Below, in pieces: positions 8,231-16,846 of a stretch of DNA of 64,000 nt; the first letter of the stretch is position 1; the number at the start of each line of letters is the position of its first letter. The translations under genes and the position numbers were made by a program. This DNA is from an uncultured Bulleidia sp. (GTDB lineage Bacteria > Bacillota_I > Bacilli_A > Erysipelotrichales > Erysipelotrichaceae), in contig CAKVIS010000006.1 in the NCBI GenBank assembly GCA_934754415.1, positions 1 through 64,000 on the forward strand. Reading direction: 5' to 3'. The notes below the pieces were generated by a model. It searched no databases. It saw only the letters and a program-made list of their open reading frames with translations, and was not told the DNA's origin.

Positions 8231-9614
8231 CGTCATAGTCCTCCTTTTTATCACATGAAGAACGTAATATTAATGCAACAAAACAATATACTATTGTCAT
8301 ATATGTACTTCCTCTTGATAAGAAAGGGATAGGCAATCCTGTCAAAGGTAATATGTTGCATGATCCCAGTATGACGAGAATTGCCTGCAGGAATAACATG
8401 ATGGTTGCTCCGAAAACAACAATGGCTTCATCACGATATTTTACGATACGCATTCTTGTGTATCTCAGGCCCAGACAGGTAACTCTGCAGAGAAAATAAA
8501 GATACATAAATCCGGTAATCCATCCTAGCTGAGACACCATAGCAACAAATGCCATATCACTTTCAGCTACCGGAAGAGAATTGAAGTTAACTGTGTTTCC
8601 AAAAAATCCTGCCATCCATAATGATTTTTTTGCCTGTAACAATTGATATCCGGCACCATAAGGGTCATTATTGATGTTAGCAGTAATGGAAAATCGTTCA
8701 TATATTTTTCTGATAAACGGCCATATCTTACTGATTAGTGAAGGCATGGTTCCATTCTGATAAGAAGGTAATAAAGCTTTATATAAAATAAAGCTTAATG
8801 CTACAGACATAAAGCAGGCAATAAACACACTCAGGATATATACAACTTTTTTGAAAGAGTGAGGAAGAAACATAAATAGCATTACAAGATGCAGGAAAAA
8901 TAAAATAAAAAAGGAACCAAGTTCGTGAATCAGCAGAGAACCGCCAAGATTCAGCAGAAAGAATATAGAAGATAAAAGTAAGACCTTCGTGTCATTTTCC
9001 TTGTATTTGCAGGAAAATAAAGAGGAGTAGAAAAACAGGGCACACACTTTGGTGAAATCTGTAAGCTGTAAAGTCAGACCATGTATATTAATCCAGGCAT
9101 TTGTTCCATATCCATTGGGATCATATCCGAAGAAATACAGGACAATATAAATAGAAACAGAAATTCCCATACAAAGGTATACGCTGAAAGCATACTTCAG
9201 TCCTTTCTGTATCATTCCATAAAAAATCAGAAAGATGATACTTAATAAAAATGAAATACAGAATTTTATCAGACTGAATTCTGATACAGGACTATATTTA
9301 ACATCAATGAGATACTGTAATCCAATGCCTAATGCACTCATACAGCATATGGCGCGGAATAATTTCATGTCCCCATTCTTTTTGTAACAGATACTACCAA
9401 GTATTCCTGTTGAGACTACAAGAGGAGCAAGAGCAATCAAGTAAGAAAAGGCAGCTGTGGCTGATTTAAGATAAAGTACTGCACCAAAAGCCAGTTCAAA
9501 GAAAATTGCATGCACAATACACCTGTCACTGTTATCTTCTTCAGGTTCTTCTTCTAAAAGTTCCTGTGAGCTATCTATATCTTTTTCTTCTTCATCATCA
9601 ATCCATATCTTCAT
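8220..9614 (-). CDS. FtsW/RodA/SpoVE-family peptidoglycan glycosyltransferase
   Basis: A 464-residue SEDS protein that polymerises lipid II. An acidic cytoplasmic N-terminus (residues 1-30, many Asp/Glu) precedes about 10-12 membrane helices. The C-terminal block with LPLTGLPIPFLSRGSTYM matches the conserved SEDS loop (TG-x-PLPFxSxG). It overlaps the PBP start, which points to a dedicated pair. The acidic N-terminal tail is not usual in the family. The gene has no Shine-Dalgarno; its -10 box TATTCT ends 8 bases before the ATG, so its mRNA is probably leaderless. Confidence 0.92.
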   Translation of the reverse strand: MKIWIDDEEEKDIDSSQELLEEEPEEDNSDRCIVHAIFFELAFGAVLYLKSATAAFSYLIALAPLVVSTGILGSICYKKNGDMKLFRAICCMSALGIGLQYLIDVKYSPVSEFSLIKFCISFLLSIIFLIFYGMIQKGLKYAFSVYLCMGISVSIYIVLYFFGYDPNGYGTNAWINIHGLTLQLTDFTKVCALFFYSSLFSCKYKENDTKVLLLSSIFFLLNLGGSLLIHELGSFFILFFLHLVMLFMFLPHSFKKVVYILSVFIACFMSVALSFILYKALLPSYQNGTMPSLISKIWPFIRKIYERFSITANINNDPYGAGYQLLQAKKSLWMAGFFGNTVNFNSLPVAESDMAFVAMVSQLGWITGFMYLYFLCRVTCLGLRYTRMRIVKYRDEAIVVFGATIMLFLQAILVILGSCNILPLTGLPIPFLSRGSTYMTIVYCFVALILRSSCDKKEDYDDEQ

Positions 9615-9622
9615 ATGAAAAT

Positions 9623-9651
9623 AGAATAGTGATATTTTTTACAGAATGCAA
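9623..9651 (-). promoter_or_regulatory. Promoter giving a leaderless mRNA for the SEDS gene
   Basis: On the minus strand TTGCAT (9651-9646) and TATTCT (9628-9623) are 17 bp apart. The expected transcription start coincides with the ATG at 9614. Confidence 0.7.
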
Positions 9652-9678
9652 GTTTCCACATATAATCTTAATCAGTGA

Positions 9679-9687
9679 TGGTATAGT
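9679..9687 (+). promoter_or_regulatory. Extended -10 promoter, leaderless Cof gene
   Basis: TGG-TATAGT (9679-9687) ends 6 bases before the ATG at 9694. No Shine-Dalgarno is present. It is divergent from the SEDS gene promoter. Confidence 0.65.
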
Positions 9688-9693
9688 ACTTAC

Positions 9694-10476
9694 ATGAAAA
9701 TACTATTTCTGGATATTGATGGGACTGTACTTTCTCATTCTTCCGGTTCTGTACCTGCTTCAGCGGTGCTGGCTATCAGAATGGTGCAGGAAAGAGGAAT
9801 AAAGGTATATGCCTGCACAGGAAGACATACAAAAGAACTGCAAAGTCTTCCGCTTCATGATTTACAACCGGATGGATGGATAACCACTAACGGTGCATTG
9901 AATTATCTTAATGATGGGACAGTTCTGTCAGAATATCCAATAGCCGATGAAGATTTGCATGTTTTGTATGAAGCTCTGGTTGCACATCCGTTCCCTGTAC
10001 AGTTTCTTGAAAAAGAAGATATGTATATGAATATGCATTCTGCAATTGTTGAAGAAGGTCTTAAGAAGATTCATTCAGTACAGGATCCTGTAAAACCATT
10101 ACAGCGTATTTTGAATCATCCTGTATATATGTTCATCCCATGGGTGGAAGAAAGCAGATTTCATGCGATACAGCTTAAATTGAAACATACACACTGTACA
10201 AGATGGAACAGCTATGCAGTGGATTGTTTCCATATACATTGTGGTAAGTCACAGGGGATTGAAGATGTACTGAAATATTACGGATTTTCTTCTGAGGAAG
10301 CCTGTAGTATAGGAGACGGCGAAAATGATTTGTCCATGTTTGCAGTATGCGGGAAAAATATAGCGATGGGAAATGCTTGTGATAATTTAAAAAAGCAGGC
10401 AGACTATATTACTTCGGATATAGATAATGATGGTTTATATAAAGCTGTACAATATCTGCTAAAAATGGATAACTGA
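9694..10476 (+). CDS. Cof-type HAD phosphatase
   Basis: A 260-residue HAD-IIB hydrolase. Motif I FLDIDGTVLS is at residues 5-14, the motif II Thr lies in ACTGRHT near 40-46, the conserved Lys in HCGKSQGIEDVL near 185, and motif IV in SIGDGENDLSMF near 207. These enzymes remove phosphate from sugar phosphates, FMN or similar metabolites. Four Cof-like or HAD genes lie in this window, so their roles may be redundant. It is a single gene with a leaderless start and no partner in an operon; the GH32 sucrase follows behind its own promoter. Confidence 0.92.
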   Translation: MKILFLDIDGTVLSHSSGSVPASAVLAIRMVQERGIKVYACTGRHTKELQSLPLHDLQPDGWITTNGALNYLNDGTVLSEYPIADEDLHVLYEALVAHPFPVQFLEKEDMYMNMHSAIVEEGLKKIHSVQDPVKPLQRILNHPVYMFIPWVEESRFHAIQLKLKHTHCTRWNSYAVDCFHIHCGKSQGIEDVLKYYGFSSEEACSIGDGENDLSMFAVCGKNIAMGNACDNLKKQADYITSDIDNDGLYKAVQYLLKMDN

Positions 10477-10574
10477 AATTTTTGGATTTTACGTACAAAA
10501 AATAGCATTTTGTTTAACTGATACATTGTCCTTTCAAGTCCAAATCTTATTATAATATATTTGCGGAGGTATAT

Positions 10575-12062
10575 ATGGATAGATTAAATAGAAAACTAAA
10601 CAGTAAGGATACACAGGAATTATTGAAAAAACATACAATAGCTTCTGGTTCTATATATCGTACAAAATATCATGTTCAGACAGTATGTGGATTAATGAAT
10701 GATCCGAATGGCTTTTGTTATTATCAGAATGCATGGCATCTGTTTTATCAATGGTATCCTTATGAAGCTGCTCATGGGTTAAAACACTGGTACCATGTGG
10801 AAAGTCCGGATCTTGTGCACTGGAAAAATGACGGTTTGTTTTTGAAACCAGACACATGGTATGAAAATAACGGCTGTTTTTCCGGGTCTGCCATTGTAGA
10901 AGGTGAAGATATGTTTGTTGCATATACCGGGCATAATAAAGACGAAAAGGGAAATATACGTGAATATCAGCTTCTTGCCAAATATCATGATTCTGGCAAA
11001 GCAATGAAATTAAACTGCCCGATTATAGAGCCACACCCGGACTATATAGCAAAAAATCAAAGAGATCCAAAAGTGTTTAAAGAAGGTGATACGTATTATA
11101 TTCTTCTTGGTGCACAAGATGCACAGAAACACGGCAAATTTCTTTTATACAGCTCCAAAGATCTGACAGACGGCTGGAAGTTTCAAGGAGAGCTGAAAGT
11201 ACAGGGATATCCATATTTTGGATATATGGTGGAGTGCCCTTGTATTACAAAAATAGGTGATATGTATGTGCTTCTGTTTTCACCTCAGGGGCTTGAGGTA
11301 AAAGGGGAGCATTATAACAACAAGTTTAACAATGTGTATCTGTTAGGGAATCTGGATTTGGAAAATCTGACATTTACACCTCATTCGGATATACAGGAGT
11401 TGGACAGAGGCTTTGATTTCTATGCTGCTCAATGTGCTTTTCAGACAACTGAGAAAGATAAAGCTTGTCTTGCAGGTTGGTTTGGTGTTTCTGATTATCA
11501 ATATCCTCAAACGGAAAAAGAGTATTGGGTGGGGTTGCAGACCCTTCCAAGAGTCTTAACTATTTCCAATGATACTTTATTACAATCACCACCTCAGGCT
11601 ATGGAATCTTTAAAGAATGAAATTCTTTTTGAGGCAAAAAATGGAAATGTAGTAAAAAATGCCTTACATGCCGAGATGCCAAGATGCTGTAAGATTGAAG
11701 TGGATAATCCAAAAGATAATGCACTATGTTTTAATTTGTTTACATGGGGAAGAAACAGAGGATTTGAGATTCGCTATGATGCAATTGCCAAAAAACTCTC
11801 CATCAATAAGTCAGACATGCACTCCATTTGCAATCCGGAATTTGGCACAGTCAGAACAGTGACGTTGTCTGAAGGATGTACACATCTGGATATTTATGTA
11901 GACCAATCAACAGTGGAGATATTTGTGAATAACGGAGAGACAGTGCTTTCTTCCAGAATCTTCCCTGATAAAGCCGAAAATCAGATACGTATGGAAGGTT
12001 CAGATATAGATGTCCATGTTTACTCATTATTGCCATCGGTAAAAGATGATTTTGTTTTATGA
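10575..12062 (+). CDS. sacA: Sucrose-6-phosphate hydrolase, GH32 family
   Basis: A beta-fructofuranosidase of 495 residues. The nucleophile motif MNDPNGF is near residues 39-45, the RDP motif (QRDPKVF) near 163-169, and the acid/base ECP motif (VECPCI) near 220. A C-terminal beta-sandwich follows (about 350-490). There is no signal peptide, so it is cytoplasmic and should split sucrose-6-phosphate or imported fructosides. No sucrose PTS or regulator is adjacent, which is unusual for sac genes; the sugar must enter through a transporter encoded elsewhere. GGAGG lies 7 bases before the ATG, and a TATAAT box at about 10552-10557 is the likely promoter. Confidence 0.92.
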   Translation: MDRLNRKLNSKDTQELLKKHTIASGSIYRTKYHVQTVCGLMNDPNGFCYYQNAWHLFYQWYPYEAAHGLKHWYHVESPDLVHWKNDGLFLKPDTWYENNGCFSGSAIVEGEDMFVAYTGHNKDEKGNIREYQLLAKYHDSGKAMKLNCPIIEPHPDYIAKNQRDPKVFKEGDTYYILLGAQDAQKHGKFLLYSSKDLTDGWKFQGELKVQGYPYFGYMVECPCITKIGDMYVLLFSPQGLEVKGEHYNNKFNNVYLLGNLDLENLTFTPHSDIQELDRGFDFYAAQCAFQTTEKDKACLAGWFGVSDYQYPQTEKEYWVGLQTLPRVLTISNDTLLQSPPQAMESLKNEILFEAKNGNVVKNALHAEMPRCCKIEVDNPKDNALCFNLFTWGRNRGFEIRYDAIAKKLSINKSDMHSICNPEFGTVRTVTLSEGCTHLDIYVDQSTVEIFVNNGETVLSSRIFPDKAENQIRMEGSDIDVHVYSLLPSVKDDFVL

Positions 12063-12067
12063 TTCTG

Positions 12068-12107
12068 AAAAGGACAGAAGAATCCATTATTTCTCCTGTC
12101 CTTTTTT
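12068..12107. terminator. Bidirectional terminator
   Basis: Stem AAAAGGACAG / CTGTCCTTTT, extended by AGAA...TTCT inside. A T-run on the plus strand ends the sucrase. The opposite strand also yields a T-run, ending the activase operon, whose last codons overlap the hairpin. Confidence 0.85.
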
Positions 12108-13346
12108 CATATTTTCTTTTGCTACGGCAAGCATTAATTTAATTCTGTTTTCCTGATTGACTTTTGTAGCACTTGGATCATAATCAATAGCTGCAATATT
12201 ACTTTCAGGATACTTTTCACGCAATACATTAACAACTCCCTTACCCATAATATGGTTGGGAAGGCAACCAAAAGGTTGAGCACATATAATGTTTGGATAT
12301 CCGGTTCTTAGCAGTTCAACCATCTCACCGCTCAATAACCATCCTTCTCCCATTTTAGCCCCAAGATGAATAATGCCTTTCGTTCCATCCATTATTTTTT
12401 TAAAGGAACCTGGACCTGTAAACCCATAACGTTCCATAGATTTTCTCATGGAACTGTTTAAAGAATCCAGTATTGCCAGTCCCATTTTCCAGATTATCTG
12501 CATATATTTTTTACCGCCATAATATTCTATATCCAATGCAAAGTTTGCTATGCAGTATTCTACGTATCCCATCACTCCTGGCATATTTACTTCACAGTCC
12601 TGTGATTCCAGAAAGGCTTTAAGATCATTGTTTCCCATAGGAGAAAACTTAACATAGATTTCTCCAACAACACCGACTTTGATTTTGTCTGTACGCTGAA
12701 TCTGGACTTCACGTGTACTTCTGGCTATTTTTTTAAAAACGGAGCGCATAGCTAGAGTGGAATAATTTTTGTTTTTCATAAACCATTGATGGATAGTATG
12801 AATCCATGTCTCACACCACGTATCAGTACTGCCTTTTTCCTTCTCATAAGGTCTTAGCTGATTGCAAAGGCTGTCCAGCATATCTCCGTATTCCAAAGCT
12901 GCCAGAAGCTTTCTGAATAAACGTACAGATACTGGCATCTGTGAATTTTTTTCAAGCCCGCTTGGATTGAAGGAGGCGACAGGAACATACTCATATCCTG
13001 CTTTGACAAGTGCTTTACGTAAGAGCTTGATGTAATTGGATGCACGGCATCCACCACCAGATTGGGTTATGAGAAGGGCAGTGTGGTGCACATCATATTT
13101 TCCGGAATTTAAGGCATCCAGAAACTGACCGATAACCAGTAAAGCCGGGTAGCATGTATCGTTATGTACATATTTCAGACCGAGCTCAGCCACCTGTGTT
13201 CCTGTATTCTGTAATAGTTCGCAATGGTATTTTTCTGATTCAAGCGCAGCCTGTATACAACGAAATTGTACAGGTGCCATATTTGGAATCAGTATTGTAT
13301 AGTCTTCCAGCATGTCTGCTGTAAAATTGGGAGTCAGATATGTCAT
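12087..13346 (-). CDS. 2-hydroxyacyl-CoA dehydratase activase-associated protein (DUF2229-like)
   Basis: A 419-residue protein of the family found with, or fused to, BcrAD/BadF/HgdC CoA-dehydratase activators. It carries conserved Cys motifs (NDTCYPAL near residue 60, SGGGCRASNY near 97, and a Cys-Leu-Pro-Asn turn near 355) that suggest an Fe-S cluster or metal site. Its start overlaps the upstream activase by 4 bases, so the two are co-translated. Proteins of this group are common in gut anaerobes; the activase partner uses ATP to inject electrons into a dehydratase. No dehydratase HgdA/HgdB pair is next to it, so the real client is unknown. Confidence 0.8.
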   Translation of the reverse strand: MTYLTPNFTADMLEDYTILIPNMAPVQFRCIQAALESEKYHCELLQNTGTQVAELGLKYVHNDTCYPALLVIGQFLDALNSGKYDVHHTALLITQSGGGCRASNYIKLLRKALVKAGYEYVPVASFNPSGLEKNSQMPVSVRLFRKLLAALEYGDMLDSLCNQLRPYEKEKGSTDTWCETWIHTIHQWFMKNKNYSTLAMRSVFKKIARSTREVQIQRTDKIKVGVVGEIYVKFSPMGNNDLKAFLESQDCEVNMPGVMGYVEYCIANFALDIEYYGGKKYMQIIWKMGLAILDSLNSSMRKSMERYGFTGPGSFKKIMDGTKGIIHLGAKMGEGWLLSGEMVELLRTGYPNIICAQPFGCLPNHIMGKGVVNVLREKYPESNIAAIDYDPSATKVNQENRIKLMLAVAKENMKKGQEK

Positions 13347-16276
13347 GACCGTTTTTTCTCCTCTTGCTGTTCTTCCAGTGCTGCAAACAAAGAGCGAATA
13401 CGTATGTTGACAGCTCCAAGATTAGTAACTTCATCTATTTTTAGCTGTGTATATAATTTTCCTTTTGTCTGCAGAATTTCTCTTGTTTCATCTGTTGTGA
13501 TGGCATCAAGTCCACATCCAAAAGAAACCAGTTGAATCAGATTCATGTCTTTTTGTGTAGTGCAATATTTGGCTGCTGCATATAAGCGGGAATGATATGT
13601 CCACTGATTTAAAACAGAAGTTTCAAATTTAGGAAGAATATCACTGATGCTGTCTTCAGTAATGACAGCAGCGTTTTGTCTTATGATCAGTTTGTCGATA
13701 CCATGATTAATTTCAGGATCGACATGATACGGTCTTCCGGCTAAGACAATGATCTGTTTATGGTCCTGACGGGCTTTTTGTATGATTTCTTTTCCTTTAC
13801 GGCGAATTGCTTCCATGTGACTTTTGTATTCTGCATATCCATCAGTGATTGCACTATCTATTTCTTTAAAGGAAACGGAAGGAAAATGTTTTCTGAAGAT
13901 TCCAGGAAAATGCTTTCTGAATTCTTTTTCATCTGAGAGATTGATATACTCATAAAAGAAATCTTTTTTCTTCAGATCAGGAATGTTATTTGCCAGTACT
14001 TCAGGATAATACGCAACTACAGGACAATTGTAATGATTATCTCCAAGATGTTCATCAAAGTTATAGGTCATACATGGATAAAAGATGGTATGCACGTCTT
14101 CTTGACCACACAGCCAGGCTATATGTCCATGGGTCATTTTAGCTGGATAACATGCTGTATCGCTTGGGATGGTATTTTGCCCATCCTGATATAATTTGTG
14201 AGAACTTACAGGAGATACAACTACCTGAAAGCCTAAAGAAGTGAAGAAAGCATGCCAGAATGGTAACAGTTCATACATATTTAATACAAGTGGAATACCA
14301 ATTGTTCCTCTGGTGCCTTCTGTCCTGGTCTTTGCATATTCAAGAAGAGACTGCATTTTATAGGCATACAGATTTAAAGAATCATCACTGGCTTTTCCTG
14401 TAACAGGTTTTTCGCATTTGTTCCCTGAAACAAGTCTTTCACCATCAGAGAATGTATTGATAGTTAAAGAACAATGATTTCCACATCCCTGACAGGTGAT
14501 ACTCTGATTCTTCATGGAAAAAGAAAGCAATTCTTCCAGAGATAAAACATCAGAAGTAGAAGAAACAGCACTCTTTGAAGCACCATATAATGCTGCCCCA
14601 TAAGCCCCCATCAGACCGGCAATGTCAGGTCTTACAACATTGACACCCATCTCCTGTTCAAATGCACGTAAAACAGCCTCATTATAGAAAGTTCCACCTT
14701 GTACTACAATATGTTTTCCCAACTGTTCTGGTGAGGAGACACGTATGACTTTATACAGGGCATTTTTGACAACAGAAAGAGATAAACCTGCGGAAATACA
14801 ATCCAGCTGAGCGCCGTCTTTCTGTGCCTGTTTGACAGAAGAATTCATAAATACAGTACATCTGGAACCTAAATCTACAGGATGTCTGGCAAATAATCCC
14901 TGCATGGCAAATTCTTCCACGCTGTATCCCATTGCCTGCGCAAATGTCTGCAGGAAACTACCACACCCTGAAGAACATGCTTCATTCAGGAAAATATCCG
15001 AGATGGCATTATTTTCTATTTTAAAGCATTTCATATCCTGACCGCCTATGTCGATAATAAAATCCACATCAGGCATAAAGTATTTTGCTGCAGTAAAATG
15101 AGCAACGGTTTCTACTACGCCATAATCACAATGGAAAGCTTTCTTCATCAAAGCTTCTCCATAGCCGGTTGTGGTGACAGAGAGAATATGCAGGTGAGGG
15201 TGTTTCCTGTAAAGATCAATCAATGTTTCTTTAACTACAGGTAAAGGGTTACCATCATTAGGCTCATACCGCTTATATAACAGTTCTCCTTTAGTATTGA
15301 TTACAACAATTTTGATGGTTGTGGAACCGGAGTCAATGCCAATGTGTACCGGTCCACAGGTTTCATTAAAAGGAACTACAGGCACATGCGCTTTTGCATG
15401 CCTGTTATGAAACTCCCAGTATTGTTCACGATTTTCAAACAGAGGAGGCAAGGAAGCATAGGTTGAAACAGAATCATAGACATCTATTTTCTTACACACT
15501 TCAGAAAGGTCAGCCTCTTTATTCGCGTATAAAGCTGCACCAAGAGCTACATAGTACAGGGAATTATCCGGACATACACCATGAAGGTGTAATGTAGCGT
15601 CAAAGGTATTTCTCAGACATGTGGCAAAGGTTAAAGGACCACCCAGGTACAATACATTTCCTTTGATGGCACGTCCCTGAGATAATCCTGCAATTGTCTG
15701 ATTAACAACAGCCTGATAAATACTGGCGGCGATATTAGAAGGTTTAGCTCCTTGATTAATCAGTGGCTGTACATCTGTTTTTGCAAATACACCACATCTG
15801 GACGCAATGGTATATGTGTGATCTGCCTGCAAAGCAGCAGTATTCATTTCTTCTGCACTCATTTTTAACAAAGCGGCCATCTGGTCTATAAAGGCACCTG
15901 TACCACCTGCACATGAGCCATTCATCCGTACTTCCACCCCGTTGGTCAGGAAAAGAATTTTGGCATCTTCTCCTCCAAGTTCGATAATACAGTCTGTTTC
16001 AGGATGATAAATGGAAGTGGCTACTTTTTCTGCATAGACTTCCTGAACAAATTCCACATCACAGCTTTGTGCAAGTCCCATCCCGGCAGAACCGGATATG
16101 GCGATTACAGCTTTCTCACCATGAAGAAAGGTATTTTGAATTTTATGTAAAATCTCTTTAGATTTAGAGACAATATGACTGAAATGTCTTTCGTAGCAGG
16201 AATACAGGATGTTGTGTGTATCATCCAGTACTACACACTTAATCGTTGTAGAACCAATATCTAATCCAATACGCAT
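13343..16276 (-). CDS. Double-domain 2-hydroxyacyl-CoA dehydratase activator (BcrAD_BadFG)
   Basis: A 977-residue fusion. The first ASKHA ATPase module (about 1-260) starts IGLDIGSTTIKCVVLDD and carries the Fe-S ligand loop SCAGGTGAF. The second ATPase module (about 315-570) has IGIDSGSTTIKIVVIN and the loop ACSSGCGSF. A C-terminal Cys-rich DUF2229-type domain follows (QGCGNHCSLT near residue 598). Family members bind a [4Fe-4S] cluster between subunits and drive ATP-dependent low-potential electron transfer to radical dehydratases; here both ATPase halves are in one chain. The start has GGAGG. The gene is preceded by a promoter with a 14-bp palindrome, so it is probably repressor-controlled. 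Confidence 0.9.
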   Translation of the reverse strand: MRIGLDIGSTTIKCVVLDDTHNILYSCYERHFSHIVSKSKEILHKIQNTFLHGEKAVIAISGSAGMGLAQSCDVEFVQEVYAEKVATSIYHPETDCIIELGGEDAKILFLTNGVEVRMNGSCAGGTGAFIDQMAALLKMSAEEMNTAALQADHTYTIASRCGVFAKTDVQPLINQGAKPSNIAASIYQAVVNQTIAGLSQGRAIKGNVLYLGGPLTFATCLRNTFDATLHLHGVCPDNSLYYVALGAALYANKEADLSEVCKKIDVYDSVSTYASLPPLFENREQYWEFHNRHAKAHVPVVPFNETCGPVHIGIDSGSTTIKIVVINTKGELLYKRYEPNDGNPLPVVKETLIDLYRKHPHLHILSVTTTGYGEALMKKAFHCDYGVVETVAHFTAAKYFMPDVDFIIDIGGQDMKCFKIENNAISDIFLNEACSSGCGSFLQTFAQAMGYSVEEFAMQGLFARHPVDLGSRCTVFMNSSVKQAQKDGAQLDCISAGLSLSVVKNALYKVIRVSSPEQLGKHIVVQGGTFYNEAVLRAFEQEMGVNVVRPDIAGLMGAYGAALYGASKSAVSSTSDVLSLEELLSFSMKNQSITCQGCGNHCSLTINTFSDGERLVSGNKCEKPVTGKASDDSLNLYAYKMQSLLEYAKTRTEGTRGTIGIPLVLNMYELLPFWHAFFTSLGFQVVVSPVSSHKLYQDGQNTIPSDTACYPAKMTHGHIAWLCGQEDVHTIFYPCMTYNFDEHLGDNHYNCPVVAYYPEVLANNIPDLKKKDFFYEYINLSDEKEFRKHFPGIFRKHFPSVSFKEIDSAITDGYAEYKSHMEAIRRKGKEIIQKARQDHKQIIVLAGRPYHVDPEINHGIDKLIIRQNAAVITEDSISDILPKFETSVLNQWTYHSRLYAAAKYCTTQKDMNLIQLVSFGCGLDAITTDETREILQTKGKLYTQLKIDEVTNLGAVNIRIRSLFAALEEQQEEKKRS

Positions 16277-16303
16277 GGTGTCCCTCCTTATATTTAAACT
16301 AAA

Positions 16304-16343
16304 AATACTTAAGTATTATTATAAAATAACAGCACACTGTCAA
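16304..16343 (-). promoter_or_regulatory. Promoter and operator-like palindrome of the activase operon
   Basis: On the minus strand TTGACA (16343-16338) lies upstream of overlapping -10 candidates, TATAAT (16323-16318, short 14-bp spacer) or AATAAT (17-bp spacer). Directly downstream, at the expected transcription start, is the perfect 14-bp palindrome AATACTTAAGTATT (16304-16317), well placed for a repressor. The regulator is unknown. Confidence 0.6.
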
Positions 16344-16548
16344 TAGCACGCTATTGATGTAAGGGGTTTCAGATTTTAGCTGAAATGAAACAGAAAAATG
16401 CTTGTTTTCACTATCTTTTCTGTAAGGAATGGTGCGTTGTTAACAAATAGGTATCTCTTGTGTCGAAAAGAGAGGTTAATGTCTTGGGGTAAAAACAGGT
16501 ATGGTATAGTTGGGGTATACAAAAGAATTTTATGGAGGAAAAATGAAC

Positions 16549-16556
16549 AAAATTTC
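16549..16556. repeat. Target site duplication, left copy
   Basis: AAAATTTC, identical to 18265-18272. The two copies flank the insertion sequence. Eight base pairs is the usual duplication length for ISL3 elements. Confidence 0.95.
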
Positions 16557-16638
16557 GAACCTTCGAACATATGTGTGGGTAACAATGATAGAAAAGTCAT
16601 ATGAGTATATGCCGCGAAAGCTGCTTTATAAATGGGAT

Positions 16639-16721
16639 ATCTCCCTGCTACACTAGCACGCCCTTGTGTTGCCAAAAGGCTTTATTTTTACCAAGGGCAG
16701 GTTTAGAGGGTGCAGGGAGAT
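16639..16721 (+). other. Structured non-coding segment in IS left end
   Basis: A perfect 10-bp outer stem ATCTCCCTGC / GCAGGGAGAT (16639-16648 with 16712-16721) encloses an inner 7-bp stem GCCCTTG / CAAGGGC (16660-16666 with 16692-16698). No ORF in it looks coding. It could insulate the transposase from read-through from the host promoter, or form an RNA; neither is shown. Confidence 0.5.
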
Positions 16722-16846
16722 GGGCCCCGTTTGTCAAGCAGACCGTGGAATAACGAATATGACGGTTTTGCAAAATCATTTTTTGTATAAAAAAGTCATC
16801 ATGGTTTTATACTCAATTAACGACCAAATCAAGAGAGGTATAAAAC

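Noticed and set aside
10651..11004. A 117-codon frame antisense to the sucrase
   Set aside because: It lies entirely inside a well-supported GH32 gene and has no start signals.
16376..16675. A 99-codon minus-strand frame over the IS left end
   Set aside because: It crosses the insertion junction and target duplication and has no similarity or ribosome site.
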